A DNA stretch of 64,000 nt from Ideonella aquatica (GTDB taxonomy: Bacteria; Pseudomonadota; Gammaproteobacteria; Burkholderiales; Burkholderiaceae_C). The stretch lies in assembly GCF_018069755.1 (NCBI RefSeq), contig NZ_JAGQDE010000002.1, positions 186,001 through 250,000 on the forward strand. Direction: 5' to 3'. Shown piece after piece: positions 1-8,081 of this stretch. Within the stretch, counting starts at the first letter, position 1, and each line of letters opens with the position of its first letter. The position numbers and the translations under genes are program-made. The notes under the pieces are model-generated. The model made no database searches. It was not told the DNA's origin and worked only from the letters and a program-made list of their open reading frames with translations.

Positions 1-530
1 CCTTCGAGCTGTCGTGGCAGGGATTTGTGGACGGCTACTTCGCGGCGATGGAGCGCACCGGCATTGTCTCGAGCATGAAGGACTTCTACTGGGACATCCG
101 GCCCAAGCCCGAGTACGGCACGATCGAGCTGAGGGTGTGCGACACGCCGCTGAGCGTGGAGCACGCCGCCGCGCTGGCGGCCTATCTGCAGTGCCTGTGC
201 CTGCACCTGCTGGAGCGGCGCGAAAACCCGCCGCGCGAGAGCGACTACCTGGTCTACGGCTACAACCGCTTCCAGGCCTGCCGCTTCGGGCTGGACGGCG
301 TGATCGTCGACCCGCGCGATGCGGTCCAGCGGCCCTTGCGCAGCGACATCGCTGACACCCTGGCTCGGCTGCGCACCGAGGCCCATGACCTGGGCGCGAT
401 GGCCGCACTGGACCACATCGAACGCGTGCTGGCCGGCCAGGGCGACGCCCAGCGCCTGCGCGAGCGCGCCCGCCAGGCCGGCTGCGCCGAGGCCATGGTC
501 GACCTTGCGCTGCAGCAGTTCCGTGCGTGA
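1..530 (+). CDS. ybdK: Carboxylate-amine ligase, YbdK type (3' part)
   Basis: This is the C-terminal part of a gene cut by the window's left edge; the reading frame is open from base 3. YbdK-type enzymes are ATP-grasp-like glutamate-cysteine ligases (GCS2 family) that join glutamate to cysteine or another amine, weakly in E. coli. The visible 175 or so residues include the family stretch WDIRPKPEYGTIELRVCDTP, with the conserved Arg and Glu of the active-site core, followed by the usual helical tail (HLLERRENP, YNRFQACRFGLDG). The protein ends with a normal TGA. The Lrp-type regulator starts about 40 bases downstream on the same strand, so they may be co-transcribed. Family assignment is strong; the physiological substrate is not shown. 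Confidence 0.85.
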   Translation, partial: FELSWQGFVDGYFAAMERTGIVSSMKDFYWDIRPKPEYGTIELRVCDTPLSVEHAAALAAYLQCLCLHLLERRENPPRESDYLVYGYNRFQACRFGLDGVIVDPRDAVQRPLRSDIADTLARLRTEAHDLGAMAALDHIERVLAGQGDAQRLRERARQAGCAEAMVDLALQQFRA

Positions 531-571
531 GGCGCGGGCCTACACTGGGGCATCGTCATCGTGAGACCGCC

Positions 572-1054
572 GTGGCCCGCAACGCCCCCTCCCTCGACCG
601 CTACAGCCTGCGCATCCTGGCCGAACTGCAGCGTGACTCGCGCCAGACCGTGCAGCAGCTGGCCGAGCGTGTCGGCCTGTCGTCCACGCCCTGCTGGAAA
701 CGGGTCAAGGAGATGGAAGCCGCCGGCGTGATCCGCGGCTACACCGCGCTGGTCGACCGCGAGAAGGTGGGTCTGGGCCTGGCGGTGGTGGTGGAGGTCA
801 ACCTGGGCGAACACGCCGAAGCCGTGGTGCAGCGCTTCGAGCAGGAAGTGGCCGCATGCCCGGCCATCGTGCGCTGCCTGGCCACCACCGGCCAGAGCGA
901 CTACATCATGACCGTGCTGGTGGCCGATGTGGCCTCGTACGAGCGCTTCCTGCACGACACCCTGTTCAAGCTGCCGGGTGTGGCGCATGTGCGCTCGGCC
1001 ATCGTGCTGAAGGAAGTGAAGGCGGTGGTGGCCCTGCCAGTGGAGGCCGGCTGA
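572..1054 (+). CDS. Lrp/AsnC family transcriptional regulator
   Basis: A 160-residue feast/famine regulator. The N-terminal winged helix-turn-helix (about residues 8-65, with LDRYSLRILAELQRDSRQTVQQLAERVGLSSTPCWKRVKEM) binds DNA. The C-terminal RAM domain (about 70-150) oligomerises and usually senses an amino acid. I chose the GTG at 572, which gives the typical N-terminus MARNAPSLDRYSL; a longer reading from 527 adds an atypical arginine-rich tail and overlaps the previous gene. It follows ybdK on the same strand and is convergent with the secreted protein at 1055-1612, the two stop codons being adjacent. The amino acid sensed and the target genes cannot be read from the sequence. Confidence 0.88.
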   Translation: MARNAPSLDRYSLRILAELQRDSRQTVQQLAERVGLSSTPCWKRVKEMEAAGVIRGYTALVDREKVGLGLAVVVEVNLGEHAEAVVQRFEQEVAACPAIVRCLATTGQSDYIMTVLVADVASYERFLHDTLFKLPGVAHVRSAIVLKEVKAVVALPVEAG

Positions 1055-1612
1055 TCACTCGATGACCAACTGCCGCAGCCAGCGCGCGCCCGCTGGCACC
1101 TCGTGGCGCTGCGCCGGGCCGAAGGGCGGCACGTCCAGCCGCGTCGGTGGCGCGCCGATGGCGTTGAGGTCCACGGCCTGCGGTGTGCCCACCAGCGTGT
1201 TGCCCTGCTCGCGCAACGCGAAGTACAGGCCGTTCCACAGCTTGGCGCCAAACTCGGCCGGGCTCTTGTGCAGGAACAGCAGGCTGTGCTCCAGCCAGGC
1301 CAGCTGCCCCGGCGCCACCGTGCCGGGCTGCGCGTAGGGGTAGGGCACCTGGCAGCTGATCTCGGGGCCGCCGGGCAGGCACTTGAACTCGCGCATCGAC
1401 AGGAAATGGTCGGTGAAGGCTTCGTGGCGCCAGCGGATGCTGAACTGGCGCGTGTCGCCTGACGCGGGCGTGAAGGTGATGGTGCCGATCGGGGTGCGCT
1501 GGCCATCGCCGGTGATCGCCAGCAGGGTTTTGGTGCCGCTGTAATCGAAGGCTCCCGCGGCCGATGTGGCAGCGCACAGCAGCATGGCGATCCAGCGTGA
1601 CGGGCGGGTCAT
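1055..1612 (-). CDS. Secreted protein of unknown function
   Basis: A 185-residue protein beginning MTRPSRWIAMLLCAATSAAG, a clear Sec signal peptide with probable cleavage near residue 20-22. The mature part is rich in beta-strand-like segments (SGTKTLLAITGDGQRTP, TITFTPASGDTRQFSIRW) and has two cysteines (KCLPGG, ISCQVP) that could form a disulfide in the periplasm. I recognise no family. The start at 1612 is preferred over an upstream Met because it places the signal peptide at the N-terminus and sits one base after the stop of the upstream DUF4287 gene. The two genes are therefore probably translated from one message. Confidence 0.7.
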   Translation of the reverse strand: MTRPSRWIAMLLCAATSAAGAFDYSGTKTLLAITGDGQRTPIGTITFTPASGDTRQFSIRWRHEAFTDHFLSMREFKCLPGGPEISCQVPYPYAQPGTVAPGQLAWLEHSLLFLHKSPAEFGAKLWNGLYFALREQGNTLVGTPQAVDLNAIGAPPTRLDVPPFGPAQRHEVPAGARWLRQLVIE

Positions 1613-1613
1613 C

Positions 1614-1823
1614 TCAGCGCCCCGCCATGAAGTGCGCCACCAGTGCATTGGCGTGGCCGTGGCCCAGGCCGTGTTGGCTCTTGAGCAGCGCCACCAGTTC
1701 CATGTGCTTCATCGGGCCGGCTGCACGCAGCACGCCCAGCCAATGCTCGACGGGCTGTCCATAGGTCTTCTCGATCGAGGGGAAGTAGGACGCTGGGCCT
1801 TTGAGCTTGGCGTTGTCGGGCAT
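1614..1823 (-). CDS. DUF4287 domain protein
   Basis: A 69-residue protein with the DUF4287 signature: an N-terminal YFPSIEKTYGQPVEHW segment, then LLKSQHGLGHGHANALVAHF. Proteins of this family are small, soluble, uncharacterised, and sometimes fused to DUF5655. The start is the ATG at 1821-1823, giving MPDNAKLKGPASYFPSIEK; longer readings of this frame run antisense through the neighbouring acyltransferase and are not protein-like. It sits between the acyltransferase and the secreted protein, all on the minus strand, and its TGA is one base from the next start codon. Function unknown. Confidence 0.8.
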   Translation of the reverse strand: MPDNAKLKGPASYFPSIEKTYGQPVEHWLGVLRAAGPMKHMELVALLKSQHGLGHGHANALVAHFMAGR

Positions 1824-1858
1824 GGGGGGCTCCACCAGATGGAAGGCCGAGTATCGGC

Positions 1859-2944
1859 TCAAGCGGGCCGGTCGCGCCAGCGCAGCGCGGGCCGCTCGAC
1901 CAGCGCGTACATCGCCGCGCCGGCCACCAGTGCCGCCGCGCCATAGACACTGAAGGCCAGCAGCCCGCGGCCCTGCAGCGCGGTACCCCAGTGCCACTGC
2001 ACCAGGTGATAGGCCGGCTTGTGCACCAGGTACAGGCTGTAGGAGACCGCGGCCAAGGCGCCCGCACCGGGAACGCACCAGCGACCGATCAGGCTGTCGC
2101 GCCCGGCGCCGGCAAACACCAGTGCGGCCAGCGCCACCGACAGCAGCGGCCAGCCCAGGCTGACACCCAGCAGGCTGACGCGCTCCTGCAGCACCCAGAA
2201 CGCCACGCCCAGGCCGGCCGCGCCCCCCAGCGCCGCCAGATCGGCCCAGCGCCGTGCGCGCTGCCACCAGACCGGCCGGCATTGCTGCACCGCGGCCAGC
2301 GCCACGCCGCACAGCAGGCCGTCGAGCCGGCACCAGCTGGGGTAGTACAGGTCCTCCAGGAACCAGTTGCGCGTCAGGTCCGGGTCGGTGGCGGTGCCGT
2401 GCTGGAACAGCGCCGCGCGCAGCACCATGGCACCCAGCAGCAGGCCCAGGCCCAGCGCCCACGCGCTGCGCGCCGATCCCCAGCGCCACAGGCCCAGCGC
2501 GATCAGCGGGAACAGGGCGTAGAAATGCTCCTCCACGCACAAGGACCAGGCATGCGAGAAGGCCTGGTTCACGCTGTAGTCGATCGTCAGGTTGACGGTG
2601 AAGCTCAGGAACTTCCAGGCCGGCTCCAGGCCCGGCGCCTCGCGCCAGCCGGGCCAGCTCAAGTAGAGCAGCAGCGTCGCCAGGTAGGCCGGCAGGATGC
2701 GCCAGGCCCGGCGCCGGTAGAAGCCCGCCAGCGACAGCCGCTCACCGCGCTGCAGGACCGCCAGCACCTGCCCGCCGATCAGGTAGCCGCTGAGCACGAA
2801 GAACAGATCCACCCCCATCCAGCCGTGGCGCGACAGCCAGGACCAGTCCGGTCCCAGTCCGCCGACGATCCACGAATGGAACAGCATCACCCAGACGATG
2901 GCCACGGCGCGCAGCAGGTCGAGTCCGGGCAGGGCGTGGGGCAT
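1859..2944 (-). CDS. Acyltransferase family 3 (OafA/YrhL-like) membrane protein
   Basis: A 361-residue integral membrane acyltransferase with about ten hydrophobic segments. It shows family landmarks: LPGLDLLRAVAIVWVMLFHS near the N-terminus (the His is catalytic in the family), GVDLFFVLSGYLIGG, the FYRRRAWRILPAY basic stretch, FSHAWSLCVEEHFY, and a C-terminal SYSLYLVHKP. Such proteins transfer acetyl or other acyl groups to extracytoplasmic sugars of O-antigen, exopolysaccharide or peptidoglycan. The start at 2944 gives MPHALPGLDLLRA, the normal N-terminus. It is divergent from the first arsR with 66 bases between them. No glycan gene lies nearby, so the acceptor is unknown. Confidence 0.88.
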   Translation of the reverse strand: MPHALPGLDLLRAVAIVWVMLFHSWIVGGLGPDWSWLSRHGWMGVDLFFVLSGYLIGGQVLAVLQRGERLSLAGFYRRRAWRILPAYLATLLLYLSWPGWREAPGLEPAWKFLSFTVNLTIDYSVNQAFSHAWSLCVEEHFYALFPLIALGLWRWGSARSAWALGLGLLLGAMVLRAALFQHGTATDPDLTRNWFLEDLYYPSWCRLDGLLCGVALAAVQQCRPVWWQRARRWADLAALGGAAGLGVAFWVLQERVSLLGVSLGWPLLSVALAALVFAGAGRDSLIGRWCVPGAGALAAVSYSLYLVHKPAYHLVQWHWGTALQGRGLLAFSVYGAAALVAGAAMYALVERPALRWRDRPA

Positions 2945-3010
2945 GGCCCGCGATTGTGGCGGTGCGGGGGCTGTCACCGAACCGTCAAACATTTTCACGA
3001 TAATGGAAGG

Positions 3011-3340
3011 ATGGAAAACAAAGACGCCGCGCACCTCCTGGCTGCGCTGGGCCAGCCGCACCGGCTGGCCGTGTTCCGTGCGCTGGTGGTGGCCGGGCCC
3101 GACGGGCTGACACCCGGCGTGCTGGCCGAACAACTGGGCCTGCCGCCGGCCACCTTGTCCTTTCACCTGAAGGCGCTGACCCACGCCGGCCTGGTCGATG
3201 CCACGCGCGATGGCCGACACCTGGTCTACCGCGCTGATTTCACCCGCATGAACGCGCTGCTCGCCTTCCTGACCGCCAGCTGCTGTGCCGGCCAGCCCTG
3301 CGAGCTCAGCACGGCGGCAACCCTCTCCTGTTCCTGCTGA
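3011..3340 (+). CDS. arsR: ArsR-family arsenic-responsive repressor (copy 1)
   Basis: A 109-residue ArsR/SmtB winged-helix repressor that opens the arsenic operon. The DNA-binding core is LGQPHRLAVFRALVVAGPDGL..LPPATLSFHLKALTHAGLVDATRDGRHLVYRADF (about residues 14-76). The family's classic N-terminal arsenic site is absent. Instead cysteines sit at the C-terminus (SCCAGQPCE and LSCSC), resembling the C-terminal As(III) site of the Acidithiobacillus-type ArsR; that comparison is from family knowledge. The ATG at 3011 follows a ggaagg Shine-Dalgarno-like stretch. Two arsC genes follow within ten bases. It probably represses its own operon from the 66-base gap upstream, where I found no convincing palindrome. 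Confidence 0.9.
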   Translation: MENKDAAHLLAALGQPHRLAVFRALVVAGPDGLTPGVLAEQLGLPPATLSFHLKALTHAGLVDATRDGRHLVYRADFTRMNALLAFLTASCCAGQPCELSTAATLSCSC

Positions 3341-3349
3341 GGTCCTGCC

Positions 3350-3844
3350 ATGTCCGATGCCCCCTACCAGGTGCTGTTCATCTGCACCGGCAACTCCGCC
3401 CGCTCCATCATGGCCGAGGCGCTGCTGGCCCACCTGGGCGGTGGCCGCTTCGTCGCCCATTCGGCGGGCAGTCACCCGACCGGCCAGGTGCACCCGCTGG
3501 CGCTGGCCACGCTGGCCGAGCTGGGCGTGCCCCAGCAGGGTCTGCGTTCCAAGTCCTGGGACGAGTTTGCCGGGCCCCAGGCCCCGGTGCTGGACTTCAC
3601 CTTCACCGTCTGCGACCGCGCGGCCGGTGAGACCTGCCCGCTGTGGCCGGGCCAGCCGATGACGGCGCATTGGGGCGTTGAGGACCCCGCCGCGCCCGAT
3701 GACGACGCCCAGCGCCAGCGGCGCCGCTTCCTGGAGGTGGCGCTGGTGCTCAAGCGACGCATCGAATTGCTGCTGGCCCTGCCCATCGCTTCGCTGGCCC
3801 CCCTGTCCCTGCAACACGAGATCCGAGCCATCGGACAACACTGA
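3350..3844 (+). CDS. arsC: Arsenate reductase, low-molecular-weight phosphatase type (copy 1)
   Basis: A 164-residue protein of the LMW tyrosine-phosphatase/ArsC family, which reduces As(V) to As(III) in the cytoplasm for export. The P-loop CTGNSARS lies at residues 12-19, with the nucleophilic Cys and phosphate-binding Arg. A second conserved stretch, KSWDEFAGPQAPVLDFTFTVCD, contributes a redox Cys, and ETCPLWPG another. It starts nine bases after arsR and is followed one base later by a second copy. The two paralogues differ considerably (CTGNSARS here, CTHNSARS in the next), so this is an old duplication or separate recruitment, not a recent tandem copy. Confidence 0.88.
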   Translation: MSDAPYQVLFICTGNSARSIMAEALLAHLGGGRFVAHSAGSHPTGQVHPLALATLAELGVPQQGLRSKSWDEFAGPQAPVLDFTFTVCDRAAGETCPLWPGQPMTAHWGVEDPAAPDDDAQRQRRRFLEVALVLKRRIELLLALPIASLAPLSLQHEIRAIGQH

Positions 3845-3845
3845 G

Positions 3846-4346
3846 ATGACCACCCACGTCCTGATCCTGTGCACCCACAACTCGGCCCGCAGCGTGCTGT
3901 CCGAAGGCATGCTCAACCACCTGGCCGCCCAGCGCGGCGCTGATGTGCGCGCCCACAGCGCCGGCAGCGCGCCCAGCGGCCGCATCAACCCGTATGCGCT
4001 GCAGGCGCTGCAGGCGGCGGGGGTGGATACCGCCGGCTACCGCAGCAAGAGCTGGGACGAGTTCACAGGCCCCGAGGCGCCGCCGCTGTCGATCGTCATC
4101 ACGGTGTGCGACAGCGCCGCGGCCGAGACCTGCCCGGTGTTCTTCGGCGGGCCCGGCCAGCAGCCGCTGAAGGTGCACTGGGGCTACCCCGATCCGTCCA
4201 ACGCCGCCGAGGCCGACAAGCCCCGCGCCTTCGAACTGACGCGCCAGGCCATCGGCTACAAGATGCTGCAACTGCTGGACTTGCCGTTGGCCACACTGCC
4301 GCGGCCCGAGCTGCAGGCGGCCTTCGAGCGCATCGCGCGCAGCTGA
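3846..4346 (+). CDS. arsC: Arsenate reductase, low-molecular-weight phosphatase type (copy 2)
   Basis: A 166-residue paralogue of the preceding gene with P-loop CTHNSARS at residues 9-16 and the family stretch KSWDEFTGPEAPPLSIVITVCD followed by AETCPVFFGG. The expected reaction is reduction of arsenate to arsenite using cysteine relays coupled to thioredoxin or glutathione/glutaredoxin; which reductant is used is not evident. The CTHNSARS form is common in ars operons with acr3. Its ATG lies one base after the TGA of copy 1, and acr3 starts 13 bases after its stop, so the three are surely one transcript. The retention of two copies may reflect different substrate affinity or electron donor. 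Confidence 0.9.
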   Translation: MTTHVLILCTHNSARSVLSEGMLNHLAAQRGADVRAHSAGSAPSGRINPYALQALQAAGVDTAGYRSKSWDEFTGPEAPPLSIVITVCDSAAAETCPVFFGGPGQQPLKVHWGYPDPSNAAEADKPRAFELTRQAIGYKMLQLLDLPLATLPRPELQAAFERIARS

Positions 4347-4359
4347 GCGGGAGCGTTGC

Positions 4360-5391
4360 ATGAGTTTCTTCGAGCGCTACCTCAGCGTCTGGGTCTTCCT
4401 GTGCATCGTCGCCGGCATTGCACTGGGCCAGGTGATGCCCGGTCCGGTGCAGGCCATCGGTGCGATGGAAGTCGCGAAGGTCAACCTGCCGGTGGGCGCG
4501 CTGATCTGGGTGATGATCATCCCGATGCTGCTGCGCATCGATTTCGGCGCGCTGCACCAGGTGCGCCAGCACTGGAAGGGCATCGGCGTCACGCTGTTCG
4601 TCAACTGGGCGGTCAAGCCCTTCTCGATGGCGCTGCTGGGTGGCCTGTTCGTGCGCCAGGTCTTCGCACCCTGGCTGCCGGCCGATCAGCTCGACAGCTA
4701 TATCGCCGGCCTGATCCTGCTGGCCGCGGCGCCGTGTACCGCGATGGTCTTTGTGTGGAGCCGGCTGACCAATGGCCATCCGCTGTTCACGCTCAGCCAG
4801 GTGGCGCTCAACGACCTGATCATGGTGTTCGCCTTCGCGCCGCTGGTGGGCCTGCTGCTGGGCCTGGCCAGCATCACCGTGCCCTGGGACACGCTGCTGG
4901 TGTCGGTGGGGCTGTACATCGTGGTGCCGGTGCTGATCGCGCAGGGGCTGCGCCGGGCGCTGCTGGCGCGCGGCCAGGCCGCGTTTGACGCCGCGCTGGC
5001 GCGCATCGGCCCGTGGTCGATCGGTGCGCTGCTGGCCACGCTGGTGCTGCTGTTCGCCTTCCAGGGCCGGGCCATCCTGGCGCAGCCGCTGGTGATCGCG
5101 ATGCTGGCGGTGCCCATCCTGATCCAGGTGCTGTTCAACGCCGGCCTGGCCTACGGCCTGAACCGCTGGCTGGGCGAGGCCCACTGCGTGGCAGCGCCGT
5201 CCTGCTTGATCGGCGCCAGCAACTTCTTCGAGTTGGCGGTGGCGGCGGCGATCAGCCTGTTCGGCTTTGAATCGGGCGCCGCACTTGCGACGGTGGTGGG
5301 CGTGCTGATCGAGGTGCCGGTGATGCTGCTGGTGGTGCGCTGGGTCAACCGCAGCAAGGGCTGGTACGAGGCCGCCGGCGCCGCGCGCTGA
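4360..5391 (+). CDS. acr3: Arsenite efflux permease, ACR3 family
   Basis: A 343-residue transporter of the bile/arsenite/riboflavin superfamily with about ten transmembrane segments. Diagnostic stretches are WVMIIPMLLRIDFG, FVNWAVKPFSMALLG, and LLAAAPCTAMVFVWS, which contains the conserved Cys of ACR3 transmembrane segment 4. Near the end is SNFFELAVAAAISLFGFESGAALATVVGVLIEVPVML. It exports As(III) across the inner membrane. It lies between arsC and arsD in the operon. With arsD and arsA downstream it could run as a proton-coupled carrier alone or with the ATPase, as proposed for ars operons that pair acr3 with arsA. Confidence 0.95.
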   Translation: MSFFERYLSVWVFLCIVAGIALGQVMPGPVQAIGAMEVAKVNLPVGALIWVMIIPMLLRIDFGALHQVRQHWKGIGVTLFVNWAVKPFSMALLGGLFVRQVFAPWLPADQLDSYIAGLILLAAAPCTAMVFVWSRLTNGHPLFTLSQVALNDLIMVFAFAPLVGLLLGLASITVPWDTLLVSVGLYIVVPVLIAQGLRRALLARGQAAFDAALARIGPWSIGALLATLVLLFAFQGRAILAQPLVIAMLAVPILIQVLFNAGLAYGLNRWLGEAHCVAAPSCLIGASNFFELAVAAAISLFGFESGAALATVVGVLIEVPVMLLVVRWVNRSKGWYEAAGAAR

Positions 5392-5458
5392 ACCTGCGCC
5401 GGATCAAGCCCGGCGGCGCGGCCTGGCGCAAGATCAAGGCCTACCCACAGGAGACACG

Positions 5459-5824
5459 ATGAGCACACTGGACGTTTTCGAACCCGCGATGTGCTGCCCC
5501 AGCGGGGTGTGCGGCGTGGACGTGGACCCGGTGCTGGCCCAGTTCGGCGCCGACCTGCAGGCGCTGGCCGAGGCCGGCGTGACGGTGCAGCGCCACAGCC
5601 TGAGCCACGCGCCGCAGGCCTTTGCGGCCCACCCCGAGGTGCTGCGCGAGCTGCAGGCCGGTGTGGAGCGGCTGCCGATCGTCGTGGTCGATGGCCGCAT
5701 CGCCTCCACCGGCGTCTACCCCGGCAAGTTGCAGATGATGCGCCTGCTGGGCCTGCCCATCAGCACCGCTGACAAACCGCACATCAAGCTGGGCGCCTGC
5801 GGCTGCGCGCCCGGCCAGTGCTGA
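5459..5824 (+). CDS. arsD: ArsD arsenic metallochaperone
   Basis: A 121-residue ArsD. The conserved cysteines CCPSGVCG (Cys12, Cys13, Cys18) form the As(III) site that hands the metalloid to ArsA; a second cysteine cluster, GACGCAPGQC, closes the protein. The body matches the thioredoxin-like family fold (LPIVVVDGRIASTGVYPG). It follows acr3 after 67 bases and its last codons overlap the GTG start of arsA, which fits the direct ArsD-ArsA partnership. Only weak repressor activity is expected of the family, so its main role here is as chaperone. Confidence 0.94.
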   Translation: MSTLDVFEPAMCCPSGVCGVDVDPVLAQFGADLQALAEAGVTVQRHSLSHAPQAFAAHPEVLRELQAGVERLPIVVVDGRIASTGVYPGKLQMMRLLGLPISTADKPHIKLGACGCAPGQC

Positions 5825-7578
5825 GCGTGGCGCCGCGGCTGCCGCAGGCCGACACCCGCTGCCTGTTCTTCACCGGCAAGGGCGGCGTCGGCAAGACCTC
5901 GCTGGCCTGCGCCACCGCCTGGCGGCTGGCCGAGGCTGGCCGGCGCGTGCTGCTGGTCAGCACCGACCCGGCCTCCAACCTCGACGAGGTGCTGGAGACT
6001 CCGCTGAGCGGCGACCCCACGCCGGTGACAGCGGTGCCGGGCCTGAGCGCGCTCAACATCGACCCCGAGGCGGCTGCGGCCGCCTACCGCGAGCGCATGG
6101 TCGGCCCCTACCGCGGGGTGCTGCCCGAGGCCGCGCTGCGCAGCATGGAGGAGCAGTTCTCCGGCAGCTGCACGGTCGAGATTGCTGCCTTCGACGCCTT
6201 TGCTGCGCTGCTGGCCGGCCAGGGTGCGGCAGCCGGCTTCGATCACGTGGTCTTCGACACCGCGCCCACCGGCCACACCCTGCGCCTGCTGAGCCTGCCC
6301 TCGGCCTGGAGCGGTTTCCTGCAGGACAACCGCAGCGGCACGTCCTGCCTGGGGCCCTTGTCGGGCCTGGCGGCGCAGCGCGCGCTGTACGCCCAGGCGC
6401 TGGCGGCGCTGACCAACCCCACGCTGACCACCCTGGTGCTGGTGGCCCGCCCCGACACCGCCGCGCTGCGCGAGGCCGAGCGCACCCGCCATGAACTGGC
6501 CGACCTGGGTGTGCGCTCGCTGGCGTTGGCGCTCAACGGCCTGCTGCAGGTGCCTGGCCCCGACGCGGTGGCGCAGGCCATGGCCGCGCGCCAGCAGGCG
6601 GCGCTGGCGGCGATGCCCGCCGGCCTGGCGGCGCTGCCGCGCAGCGAGACCGGCTTCATCCCGCGCGGCCTGGTGGGACTGGCGGCGCTGCGGGCCTTTC
6701 TGCATCCGGTGGCGCAGGTCGAATCAGTGACGGCCGCTGAGCCTGTGGACATGCCCGGCGGCCTGGGCCCGCTGCTGGCCGAGATCGAGGCCGGCGGCCA
6801 TGGCCTGGTGATGACCATGGGCAAGGGCGGCGTGGGCAAGACCACGGTGGCGGCGGCGCTGGCGGTGGCGCTGGCGCGGCGCGGCCATCCGGTGCTGCTG
6901 TCCACCACCGACCCCGCAGCGCACCTGGAAGGCGCGCTGGGCGCTGCGGTGCCGGGCCTGCAGGTGCAGCGCATCGACCCGGCGGCCGAGGTGGCGCGCT
7001 ACCGCGCGGCAGTGATGGACCGCGCCGGCGCCGGCCTGGACGCCGCGGCCCGCGCCTTGCTCGATGAGGACCTGCGCTCGCCCTGCACCGAGGAGATCGC
7101 GGTCTTCCACGCCTTTGCCGCCACGGTGGCGCAGGCCCAGGGCCGCTTCGTGGTGCTCGACACCGCGCCCACCGGCCACACCATCTTGCTGATGGACGCC
7201 GCCGAGGCCTACCACCGCGAGGTGCTGCGCAACCAGGGCGAGTTGCCCGAGGCCGTGCGTCAACTGCTGCCGCGGCTGCGCGATCCGGCCTACACGCGGG
7301 TGCTGATCGTCACCCTGCCCGAGGCCACGCCGGTGCACGAGGCCGAGCACCTGCAGCACGAGCTGCGGCGCGCCGGCATCGAGCCCTTTGCCTGGGTCAT
7401 CAACCAAAGCCTGCTGGCCAGCGGCACGGCCGACGCGGTGCTGGCCGACCGCGCCGCGCGCGAGGCGCCGTTCATTGCCCAGGTGCTGCAGCGCGCGGCG
7501 CGCCGCACGGCGCTGCTGCCCTGGCAGTGCGAGGCGCCGGTGGGCGCCGATGCGCTGGCGGCCCTGGCGGCGCGCTGA
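5818..7578 (+). CDS. arsA: ArsA arsenite-stimulated ATPase
   Basis: A 586-residue duplicated ATPase. Each half has a deviant Walker A (GKGGVGKT at about residues 20-27 and 335-342) and a DTAPTGHT signature, the mark of the ArsA/GET3 family. Cysteines in both halves (SGSCTVE, SPCTEE) correspond to the family's metalloid site that couples As(III) binding to hydrolysis. The GTG at 5818 is used because it gives a normal N-terminus and overlaps the end of arsD by seven bases, implying coupled translation. ArsA energises arsenite export through the membrane carrier encoded upstream. It is convergent with arsI, five bases separating the stops. Confidence 0.95.
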   Translation: MLSVAPRLPQADTRCLFFTGKGGVGKTSLACATAWRLAEAGRRVLLVSTDPASNLDEVLETPLSGDPTPVTAVPGLSALNIDPEAAAAAYRERMVGPYRGVLPEAALRSMEEQFSGSCTVEIAAFDAFAALLAGQGAAAGFDHVVFDTAPTGHTLRLLSLPSAWSGFLQDNRSGTSCLGPLSGLAAQRALYAQALAALTNPTLTTLVLVARPDTAALREAERTRHELADLGVRSLALALNGLLQVPGPDAVAQAMAARQQAALAAMPAGLAALPRSETGFIPRGLVGLAALRAFLHPVAQVESVTAAEPVDMPGGLGPLLAEIEAGGHGLVMTMGKGGVGKTTVAAALAVALARRGHPVLLSTTDPAAHLEGALGAAVPGLQVQRIDPAAEVARYRAAVMDRAGAGLDAAARALLDEDLRSPCTEEIAVFHAFAATVAQAQGRFVVLDTAPTGHTILLMDAAEAYHREVLRNQGELPEAVRQLLPRLRDPAYTRVLIVTLPEATPVHEAEHLQHELRRAGIEPFAWVINQSLLASGTADAVLADRAAREAPFIAQVLQRAARRTALLPWQCEAPVGADALAALAAR

Positions 7579-7583
7579 GTCGC

Positions 7584-8081
7584 TCAGCAGCAGGAGGACT
7601 TCGGGCCGGCGGCAGCCAACGGGATGCCGATCGGCTTGCCGCGCGTCACCGGCGCGGCCTCGGACTTCGGCGCACAGCAGGCCGACTCGGCGCTGGCCGC
7701 ACGCGCCTCGCTGAAGACCGGGATGTCGCCCAGCGTGTGGTAGTGCTCCCAGGCGATGCCCTGCGGGTCGGTCACCCAGTGCTTGTCGCTGCGGGCATAG
7801 CAGCAGGTGGTGGCGCCTTCGTCCAGCAAGGGCGCATCGGCGGCCTCGGCGCGGGCGCGCAGCTCGGCCAGTTCCTCGGCGCTGTCGGCCTGGAAGCCCA
7901 GGTGGTCGATGCCGGGCGCGTGGCCGCGGGTGGAGATGGCGAAGTTGATGCGTGGGTCGTCGAGCATCCACTTGGCGTAGTCGGGCTCGACGCGCGCCGG
8001 CTGGGCGGCGAACAGGCGCGAGTAGAAGGCGATGCTGGCGTTCAGGTCCTGCACATGCAGGTGGACGTGGAAGCGCTTCAT
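7584..8081 (-). CDS. arsI: ArsI/CadI-type vicinal oxygen chelate protein (organoarsenical lyase candidate)
   Basis: A 165-residue glyoxalase/VOC-fold protein. N-terminal KRFHVHLHVQDLNASIAFYSRLFA and the metal-ligand segment GIDHLGFQ are typical. The pair Cys93-Cys94 in GATTCCYARSDKHWVTDPQG corresponds to the vicinal cysteines that bind trivalent organoarsenicals in ArsI. ArsI cleaves the C-As bond of methylarsenite in a nonheme Fe(II), O2-dependent reaction; the close relative CadI is cadmium-induced and has no established reaction. A cysteine-rich tail (ESACCAPK and a final SCC) might bind metalloid. It overlaps the second arsR by four bases, which supports an arsenic role. ArsI is more likely than CadI, but not proven. 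Confidence 0.82.
   Translation of the reverse strand: MKRFHVHLHVQDLNASIAFYSRLFAAQPARVEPDYAKWMLDDPRINFAISTRGHAPGIDHLGFQADSAEELAELRARAEAADAPLLDEGATTCCYARSDKHWVTDPQGIAWEHYHTLGDIPVFSEARAASAESACCAPKSEAAPVTRGKPIGIPLAAAGPKSSCC

Noticed and set aside
2945-3010. ArsR operator upstream of the first arsR
   Set aside because: Only a poor CATT..AATG dyad is visible, not comparable with the perfect repeat at 8416-8431.
1859-3988. 709-codon minus-strand frame suggesting a fusion in front of the acyltransferase
   Set aside because: Only the part from 2944 downwards is acyltransferase-like; the rest is antisense to arsR and arsC.
5392-5458. Possible extra small gene or terminator between acr3 and arsD
   Set aside because: A short open stretch and weak dyad exist, but there is no start with a ribosome site and no T run.
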